The notes: generated from the letters alone by a model not told the origin. A stretch of 13,882 nucleotides of DNA from Patescibacteria group bacterium (GCA_003524745.1 DQGN01000020.1:4276-18157); one strand, 5' to 3'. Shown: positions 1-8,157, counted from the stretch's first letter. Numbers and translations are program-made.

Positions 1-30
1 GCGAAGGACGGGGCAACAATCAGTCAACAT
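1..30 (-). CDS. 5' end of a divergent gene, product unknown (partial)
   Basis: On the minus strand an ATG at 30-28 is preceded by a perfect AGGAGGT (34-40) with a normal short spacer. Ten codons (MLTDCCPVLR) are open before the window ends. Strong SD sites are rare among the other starts here, so one in front of an ATG is unlikely to be chance. Too little is visible to name a product. The gene would diverge from rsmH. The competing reading is the 3' end of a plus-strand gene, since two plus frames are open from base 1, to 42 and to 72. Confidence 0.45.
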   Translation of the reverse strand, partial: MLTDCCPVLR

Positions 31-48
31 TTCACCTCCTAAGTGAAA
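30..48. repeat. Small inverted repeat around the SD of the divergent gene
   Basis: TTTCAC (30-35) and GTGAAA (43-48) are perfect 6-bp arms around a 7-nt centre. In the minus-strand transcript the AGGAGG lies in the loop and on the edge of one arm, so folding could affect initiation. An arm this short could also be chance. Confidence 0.3.
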
Positions 49-123
49 CTTTCCCTCCACCCAAGGGAATAAAATAAAAATTTTGCCTCCCTGCGAAAAC
101 TGCAATTAACTTTTATTAATAAT

Positions 124-1020
124 TTGGAAACACAATCGTTGCATATTCCGGTATTAGTGGACGAAGTGATCGAGTTGCTGGACTTACAACCGGGAGAGAT
201 TGCTATCGATGCCACGGTCGGTGATGGGGGACACGCCGAAAAAATATTGGAACACATTATTCCTGGGGGATTTTTACTCGGATTAGACCGTGACCCAGAA
301 GCCGTTGCCTTTGCTTATGAGAAACTATCTCTTCACCAACCAAAAAATCAGTTCGCTATTCACCATGGTTCTTACCTTGACCTTGATGATATCCTTAAAA
401 GTTACGGATACCGAGGCGCTGACGCAATATTATTCGACCTTGGTTTATCATCTCGGGAATTAGCCGGCGGACGCGGATTTTCTTTTCAAACCGATGCACC
501 TTTAGATATGCGATTTGACCCTGAATCGGAGCTTACGGCCGAAACCATTGTTAACTCTTGGCCTAAAGATAAAATAGCTGATTTGCTGTGGTCATCGGGC
601 GAGGAAAGAGCTTCTCGGCGCATTGCCGATGCTATTTTTAGAGCCCGGCAGAAGGGTCGCATCACCACTACCGCTGCGTTGGCCGATTTAGTCAGCCAAG
701 CGAAGGGCGGGCGGACAGGTAAAATCCATCCGGCTACCCAAACTTTTCAGGCCTTGCGCATAGCCGTTAATGACGAATTAGGAGCATTAACTATAACTCT
801 GCCTAAAGCCATTGCTTTGTTAAATCCGGGCGGGCGATTAGCGGTAATTAGCTATCACTCGTTGGAAGATAGGATCGTCAAACAACAATTTCGCAGCTTG
901 AGCCAACAAAAGCAAGTTAACTTAATAACTAAAAAACCGCTTGGCGCTACTCGACCAGAGATATTAAAAAATCCTCGGGCACGGAGCGCTAAACTGCGCG
1001 TGATCGAAAAAATTAATTAA
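124..1020 (+). CDS. rsmH: 16S rRNA (cytosine1402-N4)-methyltransferase RsmH (MraW)
   Basis: RsmH methylates N4 of C1402 in the 16S rRNA decoding centre using S-adenosylmethionine, and is usually the first or second gene of dcw clusters. The 298-residue length is normal. Visible motifs are the SAM loop GDGGH (residues 33-37), LGLDRDPEA, FDLGLSS, the family signature GFSFQTDAPLDMRFD, then HPATQTFQALRIAVNDELG, ISYHSLEDRIVK and a C-terminal NPRARSAKLRVIEK. The start is uncertain. TTG at 124 has no SD, while an in-frame TTG at 139 gives the typical N-terminus MHIPVL with a weak GGA about 10 nt upstream. No mraZ is visible upstream. A TAAAAT at 70-75 could be a -10 box but has no convincing -35. 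The next gene starts 6 nt after the stop. Confidence 0.96.
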   Translation: METQSLHIPVLVDEVIELLDLQPGEIAIDATVGDGGHAEKILEHIIPGGFLLGLDRDPEAVAFAYEKLSLHQPKNQFAIHHGSYLDLDDILKSYGYRGADAILFDLGLSSRELAGGRGFSFQTDAPLDMRFDPESELTAETIVNSWPKDKIADLLWSSGEERASRRIADAIFRARQKGRITTTAALADLVSQAKGGRTGKIHPATQTFQALRIAVNDELGALTITLPKAIALLNPGGRLAVISYHSLEDRIVKQQFRSLSQQKQVNLITKKPLGATRPEILKNPRARSAKLRVIEKIN

Positions 1021-1026
1021 TTCATT

Positions 1027-1488
1027 ATGACTCATCGGACTTTTCAACAAAATAAGTTCACTAACCAAGGTATGGTTAAGTTGCATAGTTTTAGAAAAGT
1101 GAGATGGGGAAATTTTTCTATTACTTCGATATCAATTATGTTATTCGTGGCTTTAGCCGTTTCCTATGTAGTAGTAATTAATGTAGTTTCGACTAAAGGA
1201 GCGCAGATTCACACTTTAGAGCTCACCAAGAAAAGTTTTGTGGCAGAAAACGAACGCTTAGCCGTAGAAGCTGCCCGTTTGCAATCACTCGCGGTCATCG
1301 AAAAAGGCGCTACGGAACAAATCGAAATTGGCGATGACGGTACTCCTACTGGAAAAACTAAACCCGCCGATCAATTTATTAACGACGCTTCTGCTACTGA
1401 TACGACCACTTACGAACCCAAGATGATCTTGATGAGCAAACTTTCCTTTATTGATGATGTTGGCGGTGACGCGATAGCGCAAAGATAG
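1027..1488 (+). CDS. FtsL-like single-pass division protein
   Basis: This protein has 153 residues, a basic N-terminus, one transmembrane helix at about residues 32-54 (SIMLFVALAVSYVVVINVV) and then a polar heptad-like stretch (LELTKKSFVAENERLAVEAARL) that should form a coiled coil. The C-terminal 70 residues are low-complexity and hydrophilic. That topology, in the slot between rsmH and ftsI, is what FtsL occupies in dcw clusters, where it pairs with DivIC/FtsB and activates FtsWI. FtsL sequences diverge too far for recognition by eye, so the call rests on position and topology. ATG 1027 lacks an SD. A second in-frame ATG at 1072 (MVKLHSF) sits just after CCAAGG and would still keep the helix. 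A short terminator follows the gene. Confidence 0.7.
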   Translation: MTHRTFQQNKFTNQGMVKLHSFRKVRWGNFSITSISIMLFVALAVSYVVVINVVSTKGAQIHTLELTKKSFVAENERLAVEAARLQSLAVIEKGATEQIEIGDDGTPTGKTKPADQFINDASATDTTTYEPKMILMSKLSFIDDVGGDAIAQR

Positions 1489-1518
1489 ACCAGAGACCAA
1501 TGTAGCTATAGCAGAATC

Positions 1519-1540
1519 GGGGTCCATCAGGACTTTTTTT
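1519..1540 (+). terminator. Short Rho-independent terminator after the FtsL-like gene
   Basis: GTCC (1522-1525) and GGAC (1530-1533) pair around an ATCA loop, with two possible G-U pairs extending the stem outward. Seven T residues (1534-1540) follow at once. The stem is short, so termination may be partial. With the promoter just downstream it marks a transcription boundary inside the dcw block. Confidence 0.5.
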
Positions 1541-1566
1541 ATACCCATAACTCCACTAATCTCGCC

Positions 1567-1575
1567 TGATATAAT
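1567..1575 (+). promoter_or_regulatory. Extended -10 promoter abutting ftsI
   Basis: TG at 1567-1568, one base, then a perfect TATAAT at 1570-1575. No good -35 is seen at 17 bp, which an extended -10 can tolerate. The expected start of transcription is about 1582, while the ftsI ATG is at 1584, so the mRNA would be leaderless or nearly so. Confidence 0.6.
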
Positions 1576-1583
1576 ACAGCTAT

Positions 1584-3296
1584 ATGGCTTATAACGCTTC
1601 TAACGAATCACTACAATTAAAGAGAGTCAATTTGTTGGGGCTGGTTTTCGCTGCCTTATTGGTATTAATCATGGGGCGGATATTCCAGCGCCAGATCATT
1701 GAGCACAGTAGTTTCTTAGCTTTAGCCAAGGATCAGCATGTTGTGAATGAAGAAGTGGTGGCCAAAAGGGGCAAAGTGTTGGTCTACGACCAGCAATTAG
1801 AAGCCTACTATCCGCTGGCGACCAATGTATCGCTGTATAGTTTGAATGTCGTGCCCACCCAAGTTACCCAATCAGAATTAGTAGCGACAAAATTGTTGCC
1901 GTTCTTAAGCGATATTACCGAAACCGCTTTATTGGAAATTTTGCAATCGAACAAAGTTTATGTTCCGCCGCTCAAGCGTCGAGTGGAAGTGAGAGAAAAA
2001 GAAGCCATTGAGGCATTGGCTTTAGACGGAGTGTATTTGCGCACAGAAGAATACCGGTATTATCCCGAAGATGATCTCGCCTCTAATTTATTAGGATTTG
2101 TTAATCGTGACCGCAAAGGTCAATATGGCGTAGAGGGTTATTTTGATCAGGAATTAAGTGGTAGAGCAGGTTTAGCACAAGTAGAAAAGAGTTCGCTGGG
2201 CACTCATATCACCATCGGTAGTCGTAAAGTCATTAATCCAGAAAATGGTGCCGATGTGGTATTGACCATTGATCGGGCCATTCAATATTTTGTTGAGAAA
2301 AAACTCCAAGAATATGTGGAGAAATACAAGGCAACCGGAGGCGCAGTTATTATTATGGAACCACAAACGGGCAAAATTGTGGCACTGGCGAATTATCCGG
2401 ATTTTAATCCCAATTATTACAATGAATTCCCGTTAGAAAATTTTACTAATCCCAATGTTTCTCTGGTCTATGAGCCGGGATCAGTATTTAAGGTGTTTAC
2501 TATCGCTGCTGGCATTGATGCAGGCTTGATTTCTCCCAGCACAACCTATACCGATGTAGGGGAGGTGAAAGTGACCGATAAAATTATTCGTAATTCTGAT
2601 TTGGCTGCGCATGGTGTGCAAACGATGACCCAAGTTTTAGAAAAATCATTAAATACCGGTGCGGTGTTTGTGGTGCAGAAATTAGGTCGCCAATTATTCT
2701 ATAAATATCTCAAAGACTTAGGGTTTGATGCAGTCACTAATGTGGGTTTAGCGGGTGAGGTGCCAGCGAATATGAGACCATTTCGGGAATGGCCAGAAAT
2801 GGATTTGGCCACCATGTCTTTTGGCCAGGCCATTGCGGTGACCCCAATGCAGTTAGTGACAGCGATCGGGGCGATTGCTAATCAGGGTAAATTAATGAAG
2901 CCACAAATTGTGGAAAAGGTGATTTATCAAGATGGAGCGGTAGCGTTTGATCCCCAGATAGTTAAGGTCGTGTTTAAACCGCAAACAGCGCAACTGGTCT
3001 CCGCGATGATGGTCAATGTGGTGGAAAAAGGCCACGGGAAGCAAGCCGGAGTGGCAGGCTACCGGGTGGCAGGCAAAACCGGCACGGCGCAAATTGCCGG
3101 TCCGGGTGGTTACGAAAAAGAAGTCAGCATCGGTAGTTTTATTGGTTTTGCTCCGATGACTAATCCCAGATTTGTGATGTTGACTCGGATCGATCGGCCC
3201 GAGGGAATGATTTATGCAGAAAGTTCAGCCGCGCCGTTGTTTGGTGAAATTGCCGAATATTTATTAAATTATTGGCAAGTTCCGCCAGAAAGATAA
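1584..3296 (+). CDS. ftsI: Septal class B penicillin-binding protein (FtsI/PBP3-type transpeptidase)
   Basis: FtsI cross-links peptidoglycan at the division site as partner of FtsW. The 570 residues show a single N-terminal membrane helix (about residues 17-36), then the PBP dimerisation region with RGKVLVYD and GVEGYFDQELSGRAG, and the transpeptidase domain. All three active-site motifs are intact: SVFK with nucleophile S300 and K303, SLN at 355-357, and KTGT at 498-501. There is no C-terminal PASTA domain. The ATG sits 8 nt after a perfect TATAAT and has no SD, suggesting leaderless translation. Other class B PBPs (PBP2/SpoVD) are possible by sequence, but the dcw position favours FtsI. murF begins 12 nt after the stop. 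Confidence 0.95.
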   Translation: MAYNASNESLQLKRVNLLGLVFAALLVLIMGRIFQRQIIEHSSFLALAKDQHVVNEEVVAKRGKVLVYDQQLEAYYPLATNVSLYSLNVVPTQVTQSELVATKLLPFLSDITETALLEILQSNKVYVPPLKRRVEVREKEAIEALALDGVYLRTEEYRYYPEDDLASNLLGFVNRDRKGQYGVEGYFDQELSGRAGLAQVEKSSLGTHITIGSRKVINPENGADVVLTIDRAIQYFVEKKLQEYVEKYKATGGAVIIMEPQTGKIVALANYPDFNPNYYNEFPLENFTNPNVSLVYEPGSVFKVFTIAAGIDAGLISPSTTYTDVGEVKVTDKIIRNSDLAAHGVQTMTQVLEKSLNTGAVFVVQKLGRQLFYKYLKDLGFDAVTNVGLAGEVPANMRPFREWPEMDLATMSFGQAIAVTPMQLVTAIGAIANQGKLMKPQIVEKVIYQDGAVAFDPQIVKVVFKPQTAQLVSAMMVNVVEKGHGKQAGVAGYRVAGKTGTAQIAGPGGYEKEVSIGSFIGFAPMTNPRFVMLTRIDRPEGMIYAESSAAPLFGEIAEYLLNYWQVPPER

Positions 3297-3308
3297 CAAT
3301 AGAAAGTA

Positions 3309-4589
3309 ATGATTCGTCAATTACTAAAAAATTGGTTACGTTTCCTGGCCCGCCAAGTCTTAAAAAAATATCGTCCTCGTATCGTGGCGATTACTGGCAG
3401 CACCGGTAAAACTAGCACGAAAGAGGCGATTTTAGCAGTCTTAAAAAAATTACCTAATGATGACCGAGTAGCGGGTACGCAGGGTAATTTGAATACAGAG
3501 TTTGGTGTCACCGCTACCATTATTCAACCGGGTTTTGTGGGTACCGCCAGCGGCCGCGATGTAAAACTAACGCTAAAGAATGTCCTGCAGCTGACTTGGT
3601 ACACGGTAAAATCAATTTTCATCCAATTGCCTTACCCCAAAATATTAGTATTAGAATTAGCTGCCGATCGGCCGCACGATATTCAGTATTTTATGAGTTT
3701 TATCACGCCGGAAGTGAGTGTCCTGACTAATATTGGGGATGTGCATCTCGAATTCTTTGGTTCCAAGGCCGAGTTGATCGAAGAGAAAAGTTTGATTGTC
3801 TCGCATGTTCATCCCCGAGGCATCGCTATTCTTAACAAAGAGGACGAATTTAGTAAATTGATTTCTCGCAAAACTAATGCCAAGAAGGTTTTAATTAGTG
3901 CAGAAGATAAGACTGATTTTTATGCCCGAGATATTGCCTTCGGCGGAGCCGGGGTGCATTTTAACTTGGTCAGCGGTAATCAGATCGTGCAAGTGGATTT
4001 GCCGGTTTTCGGCTATCAATTTATTTATGCCGCTTTGTTCGCCATTGCCGTCGGTGATTATTTCGGCGTCACTAAACATGTAGCAGCCCAGAGATTAAAA
4101 AGCCTAACTTTGCCTAAAAGCCGCTTTGAGATTATTCGGCTCGGGGGAGTCATCTTGGTGGATGATACTTATAATGCTAATCCTACCTCGATGGTGGCAG
4201 CTCTCCGCAGCCTGGCTCGTTTGGGGGTTAACCGTAAAAAAATCGCTATTTTGGGTGATATGCGTGAATTGGGTAGCGCCCATCAAAAAGGGCATCAGAC
4301 CGTAGGAGAATGCGTGGCGAAGGTGGTAGACCAGCTCTGGGTAGTGGGTGAGGGAGGGCAATTGATCAAAACAGCTGCCCTGAATGCCGGGTTAGCGCAG
4401 GAAAAGGCGCGCGAATTCTCGCCTGATGCTATTTTGTCAATTTTGCAGGATAATGGAATAGTCCTAATTAAAGGCTCCAAAGCCGTAAAAATGGATAAAA
4501 TTGTTGAATTAATTAAAGCTAAATTCTATGAGCGATCTGGCGAGAATAGTGACAGAAAATGGGGATCTGATTCGCATCCTAATTATTAG
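3309..4589 (+). CDS. murF: MurF-type Mur ligase lacking the N-terminal domain
   Basis: MurF adds D-Ala-D-Ala to UDP-MurNAc-tripeptide with ATP. Recognisable parts are the P-loop GSTGKTSTK (about residues 30-38), GNLNTEFGV, LELAADRPHDI, LTNIGDVHLEFFGS and the MurF signature DDTYNANPTSM, followed by AILGDMRELG and KGSKAVKMDKIVELI. The protein has 426 residues and its P-loop lies near residue 30, whereas canonical MurF has a uridine-nucleotide-binding domain of roughly 90 residues first. That domain is absent; an amphipathic basic segment (LLKNWLRFLARQVLKKY) stands in its place. A segment at about residues 80-115 between the GFVGT and LELAADRP motifs is longer than usual. The last 20 or so residues lie beyond the conserved fold and overlap mraY. 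Start ATG has only a weak AGAAAG upstream. Confidence 0.9.
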   Translation: MIRQLLKNWLRFLARQVLKKYRPRIVAITGSTGKTSTKEAILAVLKKLPNDDRVAGTQGNLNTEFGVTATIIQPGFVGTASGRDVKLTLKNVLQLTWYTVKSIFIQLPYPKILVLELAADRPHDIQYFMSFITPEVSVLTNIGDVHLEFFGSKAELIEEKSLIVSHVHPRGIAILNKEDEFSKLISRKTNAKKVLISAEDKTDFYARDIAFGGAGVHFNLVSGNQIVQVDLPVFGYQFIYAALFAIAVGDYFGVTKHVAAQRLKSLTLPKSRFEIIRLGGVILVDDTYNANPTSMVAALRSLARLGVNRKKIAILGDMRELGSAHQKGHQTVGECVAKVVDQLWVVGEGGQLIKTAALNAGLAQEKAREFSPDAILSILQDNGIVLIKGSKAVKMDKIVELIKAKFYERSGENSDRKWGSDSHPNY

Positions 4590-5577
4590 TTTGTTTGGTT
4601 TTTTGTTGTCCATTGGTCTGACTCCTTTATGTACGAGCGTTTTGTATAAGTATAAATTTTGGAAGCAGGCCAAAGAGGAAACGCTGTATGGCAGCTACGC
4701 AACGGTTTTTCAAAAATTGCATGGCGAAAAACATAAACGCAATATCCCCACGATGGCGGGGATATTAGTTTGGGGGACTATCCTGATCATTACTTTACTG
4801 TTTAATTTAACGCGTAATCAAACGTATCTGCCTTTGTTTTTCATGGTGGCGGTAGGTATTCTGGGAGCGATCGACGATTGGTTTAATATTCGTGGCATTG
4901 GCGGAGTAAAAGGCGTGCGTGCGAGGCATAAATTTATGTGGTTATTCGCTATTGCTGCTTTCGGTGCTTGGTGGTTTTTTGCCAAGTTGGGCATGGCGAG
5001 CATTCATATTCCGGCCTACGGGGATATCATGATGGGTTGGTGGTATGTCCCGGTCTTTATGTTCGTCATCTTGGCTACCACTAACGCCGTTAATATTAGT
5101 GACGGCTTAGATGGTTTATCGGGCGGGTTATTAGCTACGGCCTTTACTGCCTATGGCGTGTTAGCATTTTTGAACGGCCAAATTAGTTTAGCTATTTTTT
5201 GTGGGACGGCCGCCGGAGCGCTGGTTGCCTATCTTTGGTTTAATGTTTATCCGGCTCGGTTTTTTGGGGGCGATACTTATGCTCTATCCATGGGGGCAAC
5301 CTTAGGAGTAGTAGCGATGCTGATCAAAAGCAATGTGGGGATGGCGGTTTTGCCGTTGATTGCTTTTGTGCCGATGGTAGAAACCCTCTCGGTGATTTTA
5401 CAGTTAGGCTACCGCAAGTTGTTTCACAAAAAGCTATTTTTAATTGCGCCGTTGCACCATCATTTCGAAGCTTTAGGCTGGCCGGAAACTAAAGTAACAA
5501 TGCGGCTCTGGATTATTGGCGCTTTCATGGCTTTATTAGGCGTGATTGTGGGTATTATCGGTGGCGGTGCCAATTAG
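4528..5577 (+). CDS. mraY: Phospho-N-acetylmuramoyl-pentapeptide transferase MraY
   Basis: MraY transfers phospho-MurNAc-pentapeptide to undecaprenyl phosphate, making lipid I at the inner membrane face. The 349 residues are strongly hydrophobic with about ten membrane segments. Conserved motifs are RNIPTMAG, the acidic pair D116-D117 (AIDDWFNIRG), NISDGLDGL with D192 and D195, FFGGDTYALSMG with D249, and the cytoplasmic loop PLHHHFE with H310-H312. The usual GDxGSLALG reads GDTYALSMG and PTMGG reads PTMAG, both variants with the acidic residues kept. The start overlaps murF by 62 nt. An alternative GTG at 4549 would shorten the overlap to 41 nt. No clear SD is seen, so translation is probably coupled to murF. 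Confidence 0.96.
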   Translation: MSDLARIVTENGDLIRILIISLFGFLLSIGLTPLCTSVLYKYKFWKQAKEETLYGSYATVFQKLHGEKHKRNIPTMAGILVWGTILIITLLFNLTRNQTYLPLFFMVAVGILGAIDDWFNIRGIGGVKGVRARHKFMWLFAIAAFGAWWFFAKLGMASIHIPAYGDIMMGWWYVPVFMFVILATTNAVNISDGLDGLSGGLLATAFTAYGVLAFLNGQISLAIFCGTAAGALVAYLWFNVYPARFFGGDTYALSMGATLGVVAMLIKSNVGMAVLPLIAFVPMVETLSVILQLGYRKLFHKKLFLIAPLHHHFEALGWPETKVTMRLWIIGAFMALLGVIVGIIGGGAN

Positions 5578-5581
5578 ATTG

Positions 5582-6955
5582 ATGAATAAAACAGACAAAA
5601 TAGCGGTATTGGGGCTGGGTCGAGAAGGGCTCGATTTATTGCGTTTTTTGCATAAGATGAAAATCAAACCCGTGGGCCTGAATGCTGATGAAATTTTGGC
5701 TACGGATCCGCGTTATCGGGATGTGCACAAAATGACCAGCCGAATATATTGGGGCAAAGACTATCTCGATCATTTGGGGGAGTTTGATTTGGTGTTCCGG
5801 AGTCCGGGCGTACCGTTAGATTTGCCGGCGATCAAATCAGCTAAAAAGCGAGGGGTGCAATTTAGCTCGTTGACGCAATTATTTTTCGATGTGTGCCCGG
5901 CCAAGATTATTGGTGTGACTGGAACCAAAGGCAAAAGCACCACGACTTCGCTGATTTATCATTTGCTCAAAGGTGACTATAAAAACAAGGTTTATTTTGG
6001 TGGCAATATCGGTTATCCGCCATTGATGCTGCTGAACAAATTAACCAAACGAGATATCGTCGTGTTCGAATTATCCAGTTTTCAATTAGAAGATTTGGCC
6101 AAAAGCCCGCATGTCGCGGTTATGTTGATGGTAGCTCCGGAACATTTAGATCGGCATAAAACTTATCGGAAGTACTTAAAAGCGAAATTAAATTTAGTTA
6201 AGTATCAGACTAAGCACGATTTTGCCGTGGTGAATATTGATGATAAATTGGCTGGTAGCGTAGCCAAGGCTACCCCCGCCAAATTAATCAAGCATTCTTT
6301 GCGCAAGATTCTCCCTAGAGGAGTTTATGTGGCAGGCCAAGACATCGTGTTTCGAGATTTTCAGACTGGCCGCCGGCAAGTGATCATGCCCACTAATGAG
6401 ATTACGCTGTCGGGGGAGCACAATTTAGTTAATGCGTTAGCGGCCATTACTGCAGTTTTAATTATGGGAATTGCTCCAACTAAGATTCGCCAGCGCCTGA
6501 AAAGTTTTGTGGCATTGGAACACCGGCTGGAATTAGTCGGTCATCTGGGACAGGTCAATTTTATTAACGATTCCATGGCGACTACGCCGGTAGCGACCAT
6601 GGCTGCTTTGCAAGCCGTTACAGGGAATGTCAGCGTGATTTTGGGCGGGGTCAGCAAAAAAGAAGATTTCAGGGGATTGATCAAATACTTAGTAGAGCGG
6701 TCATTAGCCGGAGCGGTTTTAATCGGACAGACTGGCCCCCAACTTAAGATAATGTTTAAATCAACCAAAGTAACTTTTCCGGTAACTCTAGCCAAAGATT
6801 TTCCCAGCGCAGTTAAGATGGCCTACGATTTGGTTAAGCCGGAGGGGACGGTTATTTTGTCGCCCGCCTGCGCGAGTTTTGGCTGGTTCAAGGATGCTTA
6901 CGACAGGGGCGATCAATTCAAATTGTTAGTCAAAGAACTGATAGGGGGAAAATAA
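5582..6955 (+). CDS. murD: UDP-N-acetylmuramoylalanine--D-glutamate ligase MurD
   Basis: MurD adds D-Glu to UDP-MurNAc-L-Ala. At 457 residues it has the family's usual length and all three domains: an N-terminal nucleotide-binding fold (AVLGLGREGL, FRSPGVPLDLP), the ATP-binding P-loop GTKGKSTT (residues 114-121) with FELSSFQLEDL and APEHLDRH, and a C-terminal domain with FINDSMATTP and SPACASFGWFKDAYDRGDQFK. The frame is open upstream to a GTG at 5546, but ATG 5582 is chosen. It lies 5 nt after the mraY stop and gives the expected short N-terminus MNKTDKIAVLGLG. No strong SD is near. The stop overlaps the ftsW start as TAATG. Confidence 0.97.
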   Translation: MNKTDKIAVLGLGREGLDLLRFLHKMKIKPVGLNADEILATDPRYRDVHKMTSRIYWGKDYLDHLGEFDLVFRSPGVPLDLPAIKSAKKRGVQFSSLTQLFFDVCPAKIIGVTGTKGKSTTTSLIYHLLKGDYKNKVYFGGNIGYPPLMLLNKLTKRDIVVFELSSFQLEDLAKSPHVAVMLMVAPEHLDRHKTYRKYLKAKLNLVKYQTKHDFAVVNIDDKLAGSVAKATPAKLIKHSLRKILPRGVYVAGQDIVFRDFQTGRRQVIMPTNEITLSGEHNLVNALAAITAVLIMGIAPTKIRQRLKSFVALEHRLELVGHLGQVNFINDSMATTPVATMAALQAVTGNVSVILGGVSKKEDFRGLIKYLVERSLAGAVLIGQTGPQLKIMFKSTKVTFPVTLAKDFPSAVKMAYDLVKPEGTVILSPACASFGWFKDAYDRGDQFKLLVKELIGGK

Positions 6956-8157
6956 TGCGACGGTTTCATTCACCAGATCCATATTTGATCATCGCCACAG
7001 TAGTGTTGGTGATTTTCGGTGTCATTATGGTCTCTTCTGCTTCGGTGGTGGAGTCTTATCAAGCGACGGGCAGCAACACATATTATTTTTTCCGGCAGGC
7101 GATTTTTGCAGCCATCGGCCTGGGTCTCTGGTTTATTTTGCAAAAAGTTGATTACCATCAATATCGTTTAGTCGCCACCTTGGCTTTATTCGCCGGGTTA
7201 TTATTATTACTTTTGGTATTTATTCCGGGTTTGGGAGTAGAGGCAGGCGGCTCTCGGCGCTGGTTAGGGGCCGGTGATTTGACTTTACAAGTAACCGAAG
7301 TGATGAAATTGGGGCTAATTATTTATTTGGCTTATTGGTTTGAGCGCAAAGGTCCTAAAATCACCAGCTTTTATTACACTTTCCTGCCTTTTATTCTAAT
7401 GCTGGCGGTAATTTGCGGCTTGATTATTGCTGAACCCGATATGGGAACCACCATGGTTGTAGCTGGAATTGGTCTGGCCATGTTTTTTGCTGCCGGAGGC
7501 AGCTGGCCCCATCTAACTTTGTTGGTTGCTTCCGGGGCGGCGATAGTTTGGGGGTTAATTTTAGCTGCACCCTATCGGTTAGCTCGATTGCTCACTTTTT
7601 TGGACCCAGCCAATGATCCCTTGGGGGCGGGCTATCATATTAACCAAGCTTTGATTGCCTTGGGATCAGGCGGGTTGTTCGGATTTGGGTTTGGGCGCAG
7701 CCGGCAAAAATTTAATTTTTTGCCCGAGGCTTCCTCGGACTCAATCTTCGCCGTTATCGGTGAAGAGTTAGGTTTTATCGGCATTGTTTTATTAGTAGTC
7801 CTGCCTTTTGCGGTCTTTGTCTGGCGGGGGCTGCAGATTGCCAAAAGAGCTCCCGATGCCTTTGGGCGGCTCTTGGCTACGGGCATTACGGCTTGGATTG
7901 GGCTCCAGGCAATTATCAATATTGGGGCAATTATTGGGCTAATTCCTTTAACTGGCGTTCCTCTGCCTTTTATCAGCCAAGGAGGAACTTCCTTAGTGTT
8001 TATTTTGATCGCTTCTGGTATATTATTAAACATCTCTCGACAAACCATCTATACTAAGAATGATGAAGATCCTTTTGGTTGGTGGGGGCACATCTGGGCA
8101 CGTTTTACCGGCATTATCCGTCGGTCGCGCTATTTTGAAAAAAGCTCCACAGAGTGA
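6955..8157 (+). CDS. ftsW: Lipid II polymerase / division protein FtsW (SEDS family)
   Basis: FtsW is the SEDS glycosyltransferase that polymerises lipid II at the septum with FtsI. The 400 residues form about ten membrane helices. Family features include an early SSASV, GSRRWLGAGDLTLQVTEVMKLG (the usual QPSE appears as QVTE), EPDMGTTMVV, INQALIALGSGGLFGFGFG, LPEASSDSIFAVIGEELGF with the conserved acidic residue D262, and PLPFISQGGTSLV followed by GILLNISRQ. The ATG overlaps the murD stop by one base and follows AGGGGGAA, one of the better SDs here. The conserved region ends near residue 363. The remaining hydrophilic tail, residues 369-400, is encoded by DNA that also encodes the MurG N-terminus. 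Confidence 0.96.
   Translation: MRRFHSPDPYLIIATVVLVIFGVIMVSSASVVESYQATGSNTYYFFRQAIFAAIGLGLWFILQKVDYHQYRLVATLALFAGLLLLLLVFIPGLGVEAGGSRRWLGAGDLTLQVTEVMKLGLIIYLAYWFERKGPKITSFYYTFLPFILMLAVICGLIIAEPDMGTTMVVAGIGLAMFFAAGGSWPHLTLLVASGAAIVWGLILAAPYRLARLLTFLDPANDPLGAGYHINQALIALGSGGLFGFGFGRSRQKFNFLPEASSDSIFAVIGEELGFIGIVLLVVLPFAVFVWRGLQIAKRAPDAFGRLLATGITAWIGLQAIINIGAIIGLIPLTGVPLPFISQGGTSLVFILIASGILLNISRQTIYTKNDEDPFGWWGHIWARFTGIIRRSRYFEKSSTE

Noticed and set aside
41..123. A promoter for rsmH.
   Set aside because: TAAAAT (70-75) is the best box, but no acceptable -35 or TG extension accompanies it in this AT-rich stretch.
5546..5581. GTG 5546 as the start of murD.
   Set aside because: It would lie inside the mraY end and add a 12-residue leader not typical of MurD. 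ATG 5582 gives the standard N-terminus.
7635..8048. A 137-codon minus-strand open frame.
   Set aside because: It lies wholly opposite ftsW, whose protein is clearly conserved. The minus-frame product is low-complexity, has no recognisable domain and lacks a plausible SD.
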